Shown: positions 1 to 8,036, counted from the stretch's first letter. The stretch is 34,018 bases of DNA from Clostridiales bacterium (GCA_021736985.1 JAIPEW010000028.1:1-34018); one strand, 5' to 3'. Program-made: numbers and translations. Notes: generated from the letters alone by a model not told the origin.

Positions 1-199
1 CGGCGGCACTCCGCCTAACCCTGTAGCGGGTTTTAACCACCAGTCGCAGTCAGGGGACGAGTGGAGTATCCCCTGGTGACCTATATCATTCCGGGCAACG
101 TAGCACTCGAAGTGCTTAGGCTAATCAACCGGGCTTGCAGCGTTACTCCTGCAAGCCCCCACTTCACGCCCCGTTAGGGGCTAAGTGGGGGTAGTTGAC
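1..199 (+). mobile_element. Right end of an IS200/IS605-family element (tnpB 3' end / omega-RNA region), partial
   Basis: The segment ends in a hairpin typical of the right end of IS605-type tnpB elements: CCCCCACTT (156-164) pairs with AAGTGGGGG (183-191), enclosing GCCCC-GTTA-GGGGC (168-181), followed by GTAGTTGAC. Just before it, GGGCTTGCAG (131-140) pairs perfectly with CTGCAAGCCC (149-158) and overlaps the final stem, so the two folds compete. In this family the region overlaps the 3' end of tnpB and is transcribed as the guide (omega/reRNA) scaffold, with the flanking DNA supplying the guide. A frame open from base 2 to a TGA at 77-79 could be the last codons of the transposon protein, but it has no recognisable motif. 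The left part lies outside the window, so family assignment rests on the right-end structure alone. The element joins a copy of the dispersed repeat at about base 200. Confidence 0.6.
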
Positions 200-373
200 T
201 AAACTACCGCGAGCTTCTTGCTCACAACGGAGTATGAAAACTCTTCTGACAGCAGGGTGGAGGCCCGGGGCAAAGGGCATAAGTGAGAAGTAAATTAATC
301 TCCCTGCCCTTTCAATTTGCAGATCGTTATCTGTGTTGAATACCACGAGCTTTTAAATAGAGTTTTCTGAATA
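200..373 (+). repeat. Dispersed repeat, copy 1 (variant middle)
   Basis: Begins with the family head, a GAGC-TTCTT-GCTC hairpin followed by ACAACGGAGTATGAAAACTC and the AGGCCCGGGGCAAAGGGC block. It then diverges and ends with GAGTTTTCTGA at 359-369. The middle (CCCTTTCAATTTGCAGATCGTTAT) is shared only with the copy near 20110-20150. It abuts the IS200/IS605-like right end. Confidence 0.75.
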
Positions 374-812
374 AGAATTAAAAAAATGACTGTTGCAACC
401 AAACAACTCCTATAGTAATATTAAGTTGGTAGTTTTATTCTATAATTATTTGAGTATATATTCAAATATTACTAGCAGGGAAATATATGCAATTAATTAA
501 CTTATAACTGTATATCTTTATATATTTTTGTATTTTTGTAAAATTACCTCTCACGCAAAGAAAATGAAAATTTCTCTTCTTGAATAAAGTAAATAAAAAT
601 TAATAAATCTCTTATCATAGGTCGTATATATAGCTTAATTGAAAAAATTGGGATATCTCTCGAGATATTTGCCATTTGAAACACTTGAAGTATATGCATT
701 TTTGTTATAAAGTTATTACAGGCAACTTTTGAATTTTTAAAAGGTTGTTTACTATTGCTCAATATTTAGTAAATTAAAATATCAATTATAAAGGGGTGTA
801 GAAACATAATTT
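374..812. other. AT-rich intergenic region, no gene recognised
   Basis: About 440 bases of very AT-rich sequence between repeat copy 1 and the methyltransferase. A 72-codon frame on the minus strand (544-762) has no ribosome binding site and no family resemblance and is not accepted. The region presumably contains the promoter of the downstream gene, but no -35/-10 pair stands out. Confidence 0.5.
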
Positions 813-1640
813 ATGTTAGCTAAGGATTATGTGAAGGTAACTAAAGAATATTATGACGGGATTGCTCACGAGGTGTATAAGGAAACCTGGGGAGGTGAAA
901 ATCACCACCTGGGCCTATTCGACAATACTGATGATTTCTGTGAAGCTGCTAAGAAGGCTAACGAAAACCTGCTCAAAAAACTTAATGCTTCCGGTAATGA
1001 AAAAATATTGGACGTTGGAAGCGGTTTTTGCGGCCTTCCACGTTATCTTGCCTACCAAACAGGCTGCCATGTAACAGGTCTTAACCTGTCTACTAAAGAA
1101 AATGATTATGCCAAGAATAAAAACAAGGAAGAGGGCCTGGACAATCTTATTACAGTAGTTGAAGGCGATTTTAACAATATGCCTTTTAATGATGGTGAGT
1201 TTGATGTACTGGTTAGCCAGGATGCCATGCTGCACAGCCCGGATAAAGTTAAGCTGCTGGAGGAATGTTCCAGGGTGTTAAAGCCCGGTGGACGTTTTGT
1301 ATTTTCAGAGATCATGGAAAATTCGGCACTGACTCCGGATGAAGCAAAAACAGTGTATGCAAGAATCAATGTGCCCTATATGGCCAGTTATGAATTTTAC
1401 AAGCGGAAGCTGCCTGAATTTGGCATTGAGGTTCGCGAGATTCAAGACCTGGGAAGTATTAACCTGGGCAAGTCTTATAAGGCTGTGCATGATAATTTAC
1501 TTGCAAAAAAGGATTACTTAATGAAAGAAAGAAATGTACCGGAAGATGTTATAAATAATACCCTTGAAGCCCTGATGTTCTGGGTGAATAAAGCATATAA
1601 GTATAAGCTTGACTGGGGATTATTTTCTGCACATAAATAA
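813..1640 (+). CDS. SAM-dependent methyltransferase, sarcosine/dimethylglycine N-methyltransferase-like
   Basis: A 275-residue class I methyltransferase. The SAM-binding motif I is ILDVGSGFCG (65-74), and a post-II VLKPGGRFVF block follows near 155-164. The N-terminal YYDG...WGGENHHLG (13-34) and the QDAMLHS segment (136-142) are the signature of the sarcosine/dimethylglycine methyltransferase branch, which methylates glycine derivatives to glycine betaine, an osmoprotectant. The substrate is inferred from these motifs; related anaerobe enzymes could act on other small amines. The ATG at 813 follows a GGGGTG sequence at 793-798, a rather long spacing. No glycine/sarcosine methyltransferase partner is adjacent, so this enzyme would need its substrate made or imported elsewhere. 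The gene is monocistronic and bounded downstream by a strong terminator. Confidence 0.72.
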   Translation: MLAKDYVKVTKEYYDGIAHEVYKETWGGENHHLGLFDNTDDFCEAAKKANENLLKKLNASGNEKILDVGSGFCGLPRYLAYQTGCHVTGLNLSTKENDYAKNKNKEEGLDNLITVVEGDFNNMPFNDGEFDVLVSQDAMLHSPDKVKLLEECSRVLKPGGRFVFSEIMENSALTPDEAKTVYARINVPYMASYEFYKRKLPEFGIEVREIQDLGSINLGKSYKAVHDNLLAKKDYLMKERNVPEDVINNTLEALMFWVNKAYKYKLDWGLFSAHK

Positions 1641-1769
1641 TATTATTTTTTTTCTATTAACCGGCAACTTGTGTGCTTAGACAGGTATGTTTAATAAGAT
1701 AATGTAAAAGTAAGTATAATACTCTACCTCCATTAACTCTTTAGTGGTATAATTATATATATATTGTAT

Positions 1770-1798
1770 CGGCGGGCTGATAAGCCCGCCGGTTTTTT
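1770..1798 (+). terminator. Intrinsic terminator
   Basis: CGGCGGGCT (1770-1778) pairs with AGCCCGCCG (1783-1791) around a GATA loop and is followed by TTTTTT. It lies 130 bases after the methyltransferase and about 105 bases before the DUF1015 gene, so it probably ends the methyltransferase transcript. Confidence 0.85.
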
Positions 1799-1903
1799 CA
1801 ATTAACTAGAGAAGGTTAATAGGAATAAAATATAGAAATCAAACAGCTGAGTATAAAACGGAATATATTTAATAAAAACAAAATAAACAGGAGGTTTAAG
1901 AGC

Positions 1904-3247
1904 TTGGCGACAATTATCCCGTTTTCGGGAACACGTTATAATGAAAATACAGCCGGTAAATTATCTGCTTTGATAGCACCTCCCTATGACGTGATTAACC
2001 AGGAAGAGCAGAAAGAATTGTATAATAATAATCCTTATAATGTAATACGCTTGGAATACGGTGAGACATATGATAAAGACAATGACAATGTAAACCAGTA
2101 TGCCAGGGCTGCAGGTTTCTTTAATGAATGGAAAAAACGCGGTATATTAATTAATGATGATCAGCCTGCATTGTATTTTTACCAGCAGGAATTTGAAGTT
2201 GCTGGGATGAAATTAACGCGTTCCGGTTTTTTTGCCGGGGTTAAGCTAGAACCTTATGAAAAAAAAGTAGTAGTTCCACATGAAGAAACTATCCCCAAGC
2301 ATAAAAAGGATAGGTTAGAACTTATGCAGAATTGCAAGGCTAATTTCAGCCCTGTATTCGGGCTTTTTGCTGATAAAGAAAAGTTAGTGGATAATTTATT
2401 ATTTTCTGCTTCTTCCAGTAAAAAGCCGGATGTAGAATTTATTGAAGGTGACCAGGTTCACCGCATGTGGTTAATAACAGATTCGGGTGTAATAGAACAG
2501 GTTCAGGGGTGTATGCAGCAGCGCCAGGTATTTATTGCAGATGGCCATCACCGTTATGAAACTGCGCTAAATTACAGGGATGAAAGGCGGCAGGAGGAGC
2601 CCGGGGCAGAACCAGGTACACGTCCTTATGATTATGTTATGATGACCCTGGTAAATCTTTATGATCCGGGTTTAATTATACTTCCTACTCACAGGTTGGT
2701 AAAAAGTGTATCGCAAATTGATAAGTTCCTGGATCTCCTGGAAGAAGACTTTAACATTGAGCAACTGGATTTACAAAAATATTATGCAGCACCGCATTTA
2801 TTAGAAGATACTTTAATGTCTCGAGCTAACATGACTTATAAATCATCTGTTAAAGATGCATTTGTTTTTGCATTGTATACCGGTAAAGATCTTTTTCTGC
2901 TTACTTTGAAGAGTAAAGATGTTCTCCGGTCTAAAATGCCCGGGGATAAATCAATGTATTGGAATGAACTGGATGTCTCTGTGCTGCACGAGCTGGTTTT
3001 ACAGAGACACCTGGGGATAGGGGCCCGGGAAAGAGCTTCCGGCGACTATTTAAATTATACTCGTGATGCTTCCGAAGTTTTCCGCGAGGTAGACAGCGGC
3101 AGCTGCGATATAGGGGTTTTCATGAATCCTACTATGACTTCGGAAGTTTTGCAGGTAGCCGGGCAGGGCGAGAGAATGCCGCAGAAATCTACATTCTTTT
3201 ATCCCAAGTTAATTACAGGCCTGTTAATAAATGATATATCAACCTAG
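1904..3247 (+). CDS. DUF1015 family protein
   Basis: A 447-residue protein matching the DUF1015 family throughout. Family landmarks are the N-terminal PFSGTRYN and APPYDVI segments, VVPHEETIPKHKKDR at about 123-138, and the conserved DGHHRYETAL (residues 214-223). Length is normal for the family. Its biochemical role is not established; in other genomes it is often found near serine biosynthesis genes, but no such neighbour exists here. The start is TTG at 1904, nine bases after a perfect AGGAGG (1889-1894). It is monocistronic and ends at a strong terminator. It appears soluble, with no signal peptide or membrane segment. Confidence 0.88.
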   Translation: MATIIPFSGTRYNENTAGKLSALIAPPYDVINQEEQKELYNNNPYNVIRLEYGETYDKDNDNVNQYARAAGFFNEWKKRGILINDDQPALYFYQQEFEVAGMKLTRSGFFAGVKLEPYEKKVVVPHEETIPKHKKDRLELMQNCKANFSPVFGLFADKEKLVDNLLFSASSSKKPDVEFIEGDQVHRMWLITDSGVIEQVQGCMQQRQVFIADGHHRYETALNYRDERRQEEPGAEPGTRPYDYVMMTLVNLYDPGLIILPTHRLVKSVSQIDKFLDLLEEDFNIEQLDLQKYYAAPHLLEDTLMSRANMTYKSSVKDAFVFALYTGKDLFLLTLKSKDVLRSKMPGDKSMYWNELDVSVLHELVLQRHLGIGARERASGDYLNYTRDASEVFREVDSGSCDIGVFMNPTMTSEVLQVAGQGERMPQKSTFFYPKLITGLLINDIST

Positions 3248-3266
3248 TCCAATATGTTATCACTCA

Positions 3267-3299
3267 GGAGAGGGCCTGGCTGCCAGGTTCTCTCTTTTT
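3267..3299 (+). terminator. Intrinsic terminator after the DUF1015 gene
   Basis: GGAGAGGGCCTGG (3267-3279) pairs with CCAGGTTCTCTC (3283-3294), with two G-T wobbles and a CTG loop, followed by TTTTT. Confidence 0.9.
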
Positions 3300-3423
3300 A
3301 CTTGCAGAAATAGTTGTTTGTGCAACATCATATTTATATATTGTACTTTATACTGTTTCCTTTGGTTATTGCTTATTATCTTATAGTTCTGCTAAACTGG
3401 TATAATATGAGAGTAAATACTAA

Positions 3424-3633
3424 TTAAACGTTCACGAGCTTTTTGCTCACAATAGAGTATGAAAATTTTTTTGACAGCCAGGTGAGGGCCGGGGGCAAAG
3501 GGCAGAGGTGTCACACTTCCCGCCTCCCACATCACACTTCGCAAATGACGGGCTACGCAGCGCACCCAGACTCCGCTACCTTCCGGAAATCCCCCGGCCC
3601 TGGCCGTAGTTTTCAGGGAGTTTTCTGATTAAA
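3424..3633 (+). repeat. Dispersed repeat, copy 2 (complete short form)
   Basis: A full short-form unit running from TTAAACG(T)TCACGAGC to TTTTCTGATTAAA. The GAGC-TTTTT-GCTC head hairpin, the TGAGGGCCGGGGGC block and the CACTTCGCAAATGACGGGCT tail are all present. AGGGCCGGGGG (3485-3495) is perfectly complementary to CCCCCGGCCCT (3591-3601), so most of the unit can close into one stem. It ends about 30 bases before the next gene. Confidence 0.88.
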
Positions 3634-3663
3634 TAAGTAATTATTAAAGCGAGGTAGGTGTAG

Positions 3664-4638
3664 ATGTCTCAGGTTGTAGGTATACCGAGAGCACTGCTGT
3701 ACTATGAATTATATCCTATGTGGAAGGCATTTTTTGATTCACTGGGTGTAAAGACTGTACTTTCACCACCAACGAATAAAAGAATACTGGAAGACGGTGT
3801 TAGAAATACTGTCGATGAAGTTTGTCTTCCAGTAAAACTGGCAGTTGGCCACGTGTTTGAATTAAAAGAAAAAACAGATTATATTTTTCTGCCTAAAGTA
3901 ATCAGTATTGTACCCGGGGAGTATAACTGCCCCAAGATTCTTGGCTTGCCTGATTTTGCCAGGTACTATCTAACTGACGGGCACCAGTTGATAGATACAA
4001 GTATTAATTTGCATGAAACCCGCCGCGATTTGTGGAAATTTTTCAGTGAAGTAGGCAGCCGTTTAGGGTTTAAACAGTTAAAAACAAGGCTGGCTTATGA
4101 AAAAGCGCGGCGTGCACAAAAAGAATATAACAAACTACTATTGCAGAATAATTACCCGGAAGAGGCCATGGATATATTACAGGGCCGGATGGTAGAAAGA
4201 AGAAAAGAGACTGCAGGGGATATTAACATAGCAGTTGTAGGACATTCATATGTTTTATATGATGAGTATATAAATTTAAGTGTATTTGAAAAGTTAAAAA
4301 AACAGGGTGTAAATATTTATACTCCTCAAGTACTGGCTGATAAAGTAATGCGTTCAGAAACTGCTTCTTTGTATAAAAGACTTTACTGGTCGCTGGCCCA
4401 GCAAGTACTGGGTGCAGCATATTATTATATGCAAGCGCCTTTTATTTCAGGTGTAATACATATTACTCCCTTCGGGTGTGGAGTAGATTCAATGATAGGA
4501 GAACTGATGGATAAGTATGTCGGGGAAGTGAAAAAACCTTTTATGAGATTGGTGCTAGATGAGCATACAGGTGAAGCAGGTTTTGTGACCAGGATAGAAG
4601 CTTTTCTGGATATGCTCAAAAGGAGGAAATTGCCGTGA
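3664..4638 (+). CDS. Acyl-CoA dehydratase activase-related protein (COG3580-type, DUF2229-like)
   Basis: A 324-residue protein related to the C-terminal, non-ATPase parts of the large 2-hydroxyacyl-CoA dehydratase activase-like proteins. The family opening VGIPRALLYYELYPMW (5-20) is present. Conserved cysteines lie at C54 (DEVCLP), C89 (EYNCPK) and C272 (PFGCGVDS), as expected for an iron-sulfur cluster. It ends in the LDEHTGEAGFVTRIEAF motif (298-314) shared with the next gene. Members are thought to take part in ATP-driven electron transfer to low-potential dehydratases or related enzymes, but the physiological reaction is not known. The ATG at 3664 follows GAGGTAGGTG. The stop overlaps the GTG start of the next gene, so the pair is translationally coupled. 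No ASKHA ATPase (activase) gene is adjacent. Confidence 0.78.
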   Translation: MSQVVGIPRALLYYELYPMWKAFFDSLGVKTVLSPPTNKRILEDGVRNTVDEVCLPVKLAVGHVFELKEKTDYIFLPKVISIVPGEYNCPKILGLPDFARYYLTDGHQLIDTSINLHETRRDLWKFFSEVGSRLGFKQLKTRLAYEKARRAQKEYNKLLLQNNYPEEAMDILQGRMVERRKETAGDINIAVVGHSYVLYDEYINLSVFEKLKKQGVNIYTPQVLADKVMRSETASLYKRLYWSLAQQVLGAAYYYMQAPFISGVIHITPFGCGVDSMIGELMDKYVGEVKKPFMRLVLDEHTGEAGFVTRIEAFLDMLKRRKLP

Positions 4639-5732
4639 GAATAACTTTTCCTCATATGGGGTACATGTGGGTTTGTGTAGAAGCAATGCTCAGTTACCTG
4701 GGGGTAGATGTCTGCGTTCCACCGCTTTCTACAAAAAGAACTCTAGATTTAGGTTCTAAGTATAGTGCTGAATTTATATGTATGCCCCTCAAGATAAACC
4801 TGGGAAATTTTATTGAAGCAGCTGAAAAAGGTGCTGATACTATAGCAATGGCAGGAGGAAAGGGCCCCTGCCGCTTTGGCTATTATGCACAGATCGAACA
4901 TGCAATATTACAAGAGCTAGGTTATGATTACAAGCTCGTGGTTTTAGAACCCCCGGAAAGACATATATTCGAATTATTAAATAAGATTCGCTATATTAGC
5001 GGGAACAGCTCATGGCGCAAAATATATAAAGGTATTAAATTTGGGTTTTTAAAGGCCAGGGCCGTAGATAAATTGGAAGAAAAAGCACACTGGCTAAGAC
5101 CCCGGGAAATTAAACATAAGTCAACTGATAAAGCTTTTAATCAGGCACTTCAGCAGATAATAAAGGTAAAAACCCCGGAAGAAATGCCTGCTGCAGAAGA
5201 AAATGCTCTGAACATAATGGAACAGGTCAGTGTGGATGAGCAGAAGCCGGTTGTAAAAGTAGGGATCATAGGCGAAATCTATACCTTGCTGGACCCGTTT
5301 TCTAACCATGATTTAGAAAAACAATTGGGGTATTTAGGTGTCGAAGTGGAACGTTCTTTATATTTAAGCGAATGGATAAATGATCATCTCTTGATGGGGT
5401 TTGTTAAGGATATGCCCAGTCATAAAGATATGGTTAAATATGCTTATCCGTATACAAAAGATGTAGTTGGCGGTCATACACGGGAAGGTATTGGTGCTGC
5501 AGTGAAATTTGCAGAACAGGGATTTAGCGGGATAATACATATACTTCCTTTTACCTGTATGCCGGAAATTGTTACTATGAGTATTCTTCCTGAATTAAGT
5601 AAAGACAAGGACATTCCTGTTATGACCCTTATAATGGATGAACAAACCGGCAGGGCAGGTGTAACAACTCGCCTGGAAGCATTCGCAGATCTGATTAAGA
5701 GAAAAAAAGCAGCACAGCAAAATATAATCTAA
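4635..5732 (+). CDS. Acyl-CoA dehydratase activase-related protein (COG3581-type)
   Basis: A 365-residue partner of the preceding gene. Cysteines lie at C14, C27, C49 (AEFICMP), C79 (GKGPCRFG) and C308 (PFTCMPE), several in the positions that ligate [4Fe-4S] in the 2-hydroxyacyl-CoA dehydratase fold. The carboxyl end repeats the motif MDEQTGRAGVTTRLEAF also seen in its partner, showing that the two share ancestry. The start is GTG at 4635, overlapping the upstream TGA (GTGA), with AGGAGG at 4621-4626. The product is probably a cytosolic subunit of a heteromeric iron-sulfur protein with the upstream product. In many Clostridia these two domains sit next to or fused with an activase ATPase; here transcription runs straight into a hairpin-rich gap, so any ATPase must be encoded elsewhere. 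Confidence 0.78.
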   Translation: MRITFPHMGYMWVCVEAMLSYLGVDVCVPPLSTKRTLDLGSKYSAEFICMPLKINLGNFIEAAEKGADTIAMAGGKGPCRFGYYAQIEHAILQELGYDYKLVVLEPPERHIFELLNKIRYISGNSSWRKIYKGIKFGFLKARAVDKLEEKAHWLRPREIKHKSTDKAFNQALQQIIKVKTPEEMPAAEENALNIMEQVSVDEQKPVVKVGIIGEIYTLLDPFSNHDLEKQLGYLGVEVERSLYLSEWINDHLLMGFVKDMPSHKDMVKYAYPYTKDVVGGHTREGIGAAVKFAEQGFSGIIHILPFTCMPEIVTMSILPELSKDKDIPVMTLIMDEQTGRAGVTTRLEAFADLIKRKKAAQQNII

Positions 5733-5769
5733 TCCAGGGACGATTTCTGACTTGAGCTGCTGTTTTCTA

Positions 5770-5810
5770 CAAGTCTTTAGCTCATAACAGAGTATGAAAG
5801 TTACCTGGAA
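5770..5810 (+). repeat. Dispersed repeat, copy 3 (head fragment)
   Basis: Only the head block AGCTCATAACAGAGTATGAAAG remains, directly before a long hairpin. It contains no gene. Confidence 0.65.
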
Positions 5811-5813
5811 GCA

Positions 5814-5850
5814 ACCAGGAGAGCCGGTGTTTTTCACCGGCTCTCCTGGT
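5814..5850. terminator. Perfect 16-bp hairpin downstream of the dehydratase-like pair
   Basis: ACCAGGAGAGCCGGTG (5814-5829) pairs base for base with CACCGGCTCTCCTGGT (5835-5850) around TTTTT. No T-tract follows on either strand, so it may be a transcript-stabilising or processing hairpin rather than a true intrinsic terminator. Confidence 0.7.
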
Positions 5851-5868
5851 GAATGTGAATATGTTTTA

Positions 5869-5900
5869 AATCAAGGTTATTTACATAAATAACCTTGATT
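5869..5900. terminator. Second perfect palindrome, probable bidirectional terminator
   Basis: AATCAAGGTTATTTA (5869-5883) pairs perfectly with TAAATAACCTTGATT (5886-5900) across a CA centre. The flanking A- and T-rich arms would support termination in either direction. It lies 18 bases after the preceding hairpin. Confidence 0.6.
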
Positions 5901-6023
5901 GCAGGGAAATTATTTATCATAGGACAATCCGGGTGTGTCGTATGTTTTAGTATTGACCCGTCATGCTAGCCTGGCACAACCAATGATGAAAATATAGCTT
6001 CGCTATTATTGTTTCAACCTGAT

Positions 6024-6300
6024 AAAGGCCGGTGGTACTCGGAGCGGACGTACGGAGGCGTATTTAGAGAGCGATTGAGGCCGAGGAAAAGCGCCGGGGC
6101 AAAGGGCGTGAGAAATGGGAAATTAGAAGTGGGAAAAAGAAAAAGTCTACGAAGCAGATTTCTCAAATTGTCACACTTCCCACCTCCCACATCACACTTC
6201 GCAAATGACGGGCTACGCAGCGCACCCAGACTCCGCTACCTTCCGGAAATCCCCCGGCCCTGGCCATAGTTTTCAGGGAGTTTTCGAATTAAAATAACAA
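6024..6300 (+). repeat. Dispersed repeat, copy 4 (long form with alternative head)
   Basis: Starts with AAAGGCCGGTGGTACTCGG (6024 onward), a head module otherwise seen only, inverted, at 14413-14430. It then has the shared CGCCGGGGCAAAGGGC block and a GTGGGAAAAAGAAAAAGTCT insert with a small apex hairpin (6143-6161). It closes with the common CACTTCGCAAATGACGGGCT...GTTTTCAGGGAGTTTTC tail. It ends 17 bases before the small gene upstream of the recombinase. Confidence 0.85.
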
Positions 6301-6316
6301 ACCCGGAGGTATCCTT

Positions 6317-6466
6317 TTGGCGTCCAAAAATATTAGAGATTTCCAGGTGGTTATACGGTATAAAGATGAAAAGAATATAGAACGGGACGTTCTTGCCGAG
6401 GCCAGGAGATTTGTTTTCTTTCAAGTTATGGAAAGACTTAAACAGGGGCAGGAAAAAATAAAATGA
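6317..6466 (+). CDS. Small protein translationally coupled to the recombinase
   Basis: A 49-codon frame from TTG at 6317, six bases after CGGAGGT, to a TGA at 6464-6466 that overlaps the recombinase ATG (ATGA). The predicted peptide is charged and helical, with DFQVVIRYKDEKNIERDV near the start and VMERLKQGQEKIK at the end, and has no known domain visible. The good ribosome binding site and exact stop/start coupling argue that it is real. Small genes of this kind precede serine recombinases in several clostridial genomes, but I cannot name a function; a helper or directionality role is speculation. The repeat copy ends just upstream, so any promoter must lie in or before the repeat. Confidence 0.65.
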   Translation: MASKNIRDFQVVIRYKDEKNIERDVLAEARRFVFFQVMERLKQGQEKIK

Positions 6467-7968
6467 CAGCTCTTATATATGTGCGTGTGTCCACTGAAGA
6501 GCAGGTAAAGCACGGGTACAGCCTGAGTGCACAGGAAGATGCCTGCCGCAAAAAAGCTCGTGAGCTGGGCGCAGATAAGCTGCTGGTTTTTGAAGATAAA
6601 GGTATTACCGGGTCTGTTTTAGAGCGCCCCGGATTACAGTCTGCACTGCAGGCAGTTAAGGAACCTGAATGCAGGTTATTCATTATATATGACCCGGATC
6701 GGCTTTCCCGTAAGCTGGCGCACCAGCTTATGCTGGTAGATACAATTGAAAAGAACGGCTGCCGGCTGGAATTTATTAATTTTGATTGGCAGGATACTCC
6801 CGAAGGCCGGCTTTTTTACAGTATGCGAGGTGCTGTATCGGAATATGAAAAAGAAAAGTTTCGTGCTCGTTCCCGCTTTGGAAAGCTTGCCAAGGCGCGC
6901 AAGGGTTTTTTTACTCATGATCCGGGAATTTACGGTTACCGCTATGTGCCGGAAAAAAATACATTGGACGTAGAAAAAGAAGAAGCAGATGTATATTATT
7001 ACATGGTAGAAATGGCATTATACGGGGCTTCTGCAGAAAAAATTGCCCTGCGGCTAAACGAAAAAGGGATTTCCGGGCCCAGGGGCAAAACGTGGTACAG
7101 GTCTACCGTGCGGCGCATTTTAAAAAATCCATCATATGCAGGCATTGTTTATTTAAACAAATACAATGCTAGCGGTGTAAAAGCTGCACGTGCAGCAGGT
7201 AGTGCAAACAGCTATAGTATGCGCCCGCAGGAAGAATGGATACCGGTTTCCATACCCCGGTTGATATCTCCTGAAAAGTGGCAGCAGCTGCAGTACCAGC
7301 AGAAAGTAGCTAAAAAGGGAAACAGGGGTAAACATATATATACTTATTTACTTTCCGGGCTGTTGTTTTGCGGTACATGTGGTTCTTTTATGCATGGGAT
7401 TCATACTAAAAAGGCGTGCGGCAAAATCTATCGTTATTATGTTTGTTCTAAAAGATACGGGTATAAAAAAAATGAAAAAAAATGCAACATGTTCCTGGTA
7501 AATGCAGGTGACCTGGAAGAAAAAATATGGAACAGCATTTACAATTTATTAAATGATCCTCCTGCCATGACCGGGGATGTGCAGGGCCCGCAATTTTTAA
7601 AAAATCTTCAAAACCAGGAACATGTATTGCGAAAACAACAAAGAGATTTAAATCGAGAGTGGGAAAGGATTGTAACTGCATACAGAAAAGGACTTTTGAA
7701 TATACAGCAATTTCAAAAAGAGAAAATAAATATTACTGGCAGGCAAAAAAATATAGAAGATAAATGTCTAGAAATAGAGCAGATGTTGCATAATAGCAGG
7801 AAACAGCAGGATAATGAATATCAGTCGGAGCAAGTAATAAATAATATGTACCTGTTAGATAATAATGATAAAAAATACCTGATAAGATTACTGGTAGAAA
7901 AGGTAATAGTAACTTTTGAGCAGGAAATTATAATTGAAATGAATTGCTGTTTGCCCGGCAATCAGTAA
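6463..7968 (+). CDS. Large serine recombinase
   Basis: A 501-residue site-specific recombinase. The resolvase catalytic domain occupies about 1-145, with nucleophile Ser10 in YVRVSTEEQ and the YDPDRLSR motif at 76-83. The recombinase DNA-binding domain follows at about 155-260 (IYGYRYV...RRILKNPSYAG). A zinc ribbon has C303, C306, C328 and C341, and a coiled-coil region of about 375-460 is typical of integrase-type enzymes. It would catalyse cut-and-rejoin between att sites through a phosphoserine intermediate. Its ATG overlaps the stop of the small upstream gene. No phage, conjugation or sporulation-element cargo lies nearby and no att core is recognisable, so it may be a remnant, a solitary domesticated recombinase, or one acting on a distant site. 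Confidence 0.9.
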   Translation: MTALIYVRVSTEEQVKHGYSLSAQEDACRKKARELGADKLLVFEDKGITGSVLERPGLQSALQAVKEPECRLFIIYDPDRLSRKLAHQLMLVDTIEKNGCRLEFINFDWQDTPEGRLFYSMRGAVSEYEKEKFRARSRFGKLAKARKGFFTHDPGIYGYRYVPEKNTLDVEKEEADVYYYMVEMALYGASAEKIALRLNEKGISGPRGKTWYRSTVRRILKNPSYAGIVYLNKYNASGVKAARAAGSANSYSMRPQEEWIPVSIPRLISPEKWQQLQYQQKVAKKGNRGKHIYTYLLSGLLFCGTCGSFMHGIHTKKACGKIYRYYVCSKRYGYKKNEKKCNMFLVNAGDLEEKIWNSIYNLLNDPPAMTGDVQGPQFLKNLQNQEHVLRKQQRDLNREWERIVTAYRKGLLNIQQFQKEKINITGRQKNIEDKCLEIEQMLHNSRKQQDNEYQSEQVINNMYLLDNNDKKYLIRLLVEKVIVTFEQEIIIEMNCCLPGNQ

Positions 7969-7990
7969 TATAGAGAGATTAAAAAAAATA

Positions 7991-8021
7991 GCGCAGGATA
8001 GTTTTTTATATTATCCTGCGC
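7991..8021 (-). terminator. Intrinsic terminator between convergent genes
   Basis: GCGCAGGATA (7991-8000) pairs with TATCCTGCGC (8012-8021). On the minus strand the stem is followed by TATTTTTTTT, so it serves the DUF1657 gene; it also lies just past the recombinase stop. Confidence 0.8.
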
Positions 8022-8036
8022 ATGCAGCTGCAGAGA

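Noticed and set aside
544-762. 72-codon minus-strand frame in the AT-rich gap
   Set aside because: No ribosome binding site, low-complexity composition and no relatives recognised.
3443-3628. Open frame in the repeat giving a peptide with HTSQMTGYAAHPDSATFRK that recurs in other copies (9129-9329, 6009-6269, 19937-20155)
   Set aside because: Similarity extends equally outside the frame, the frames start at different places, no ribosome binding site is present and copies carry frame-breaking changes, so it reflects DNA-level repetition rather than a protein family.
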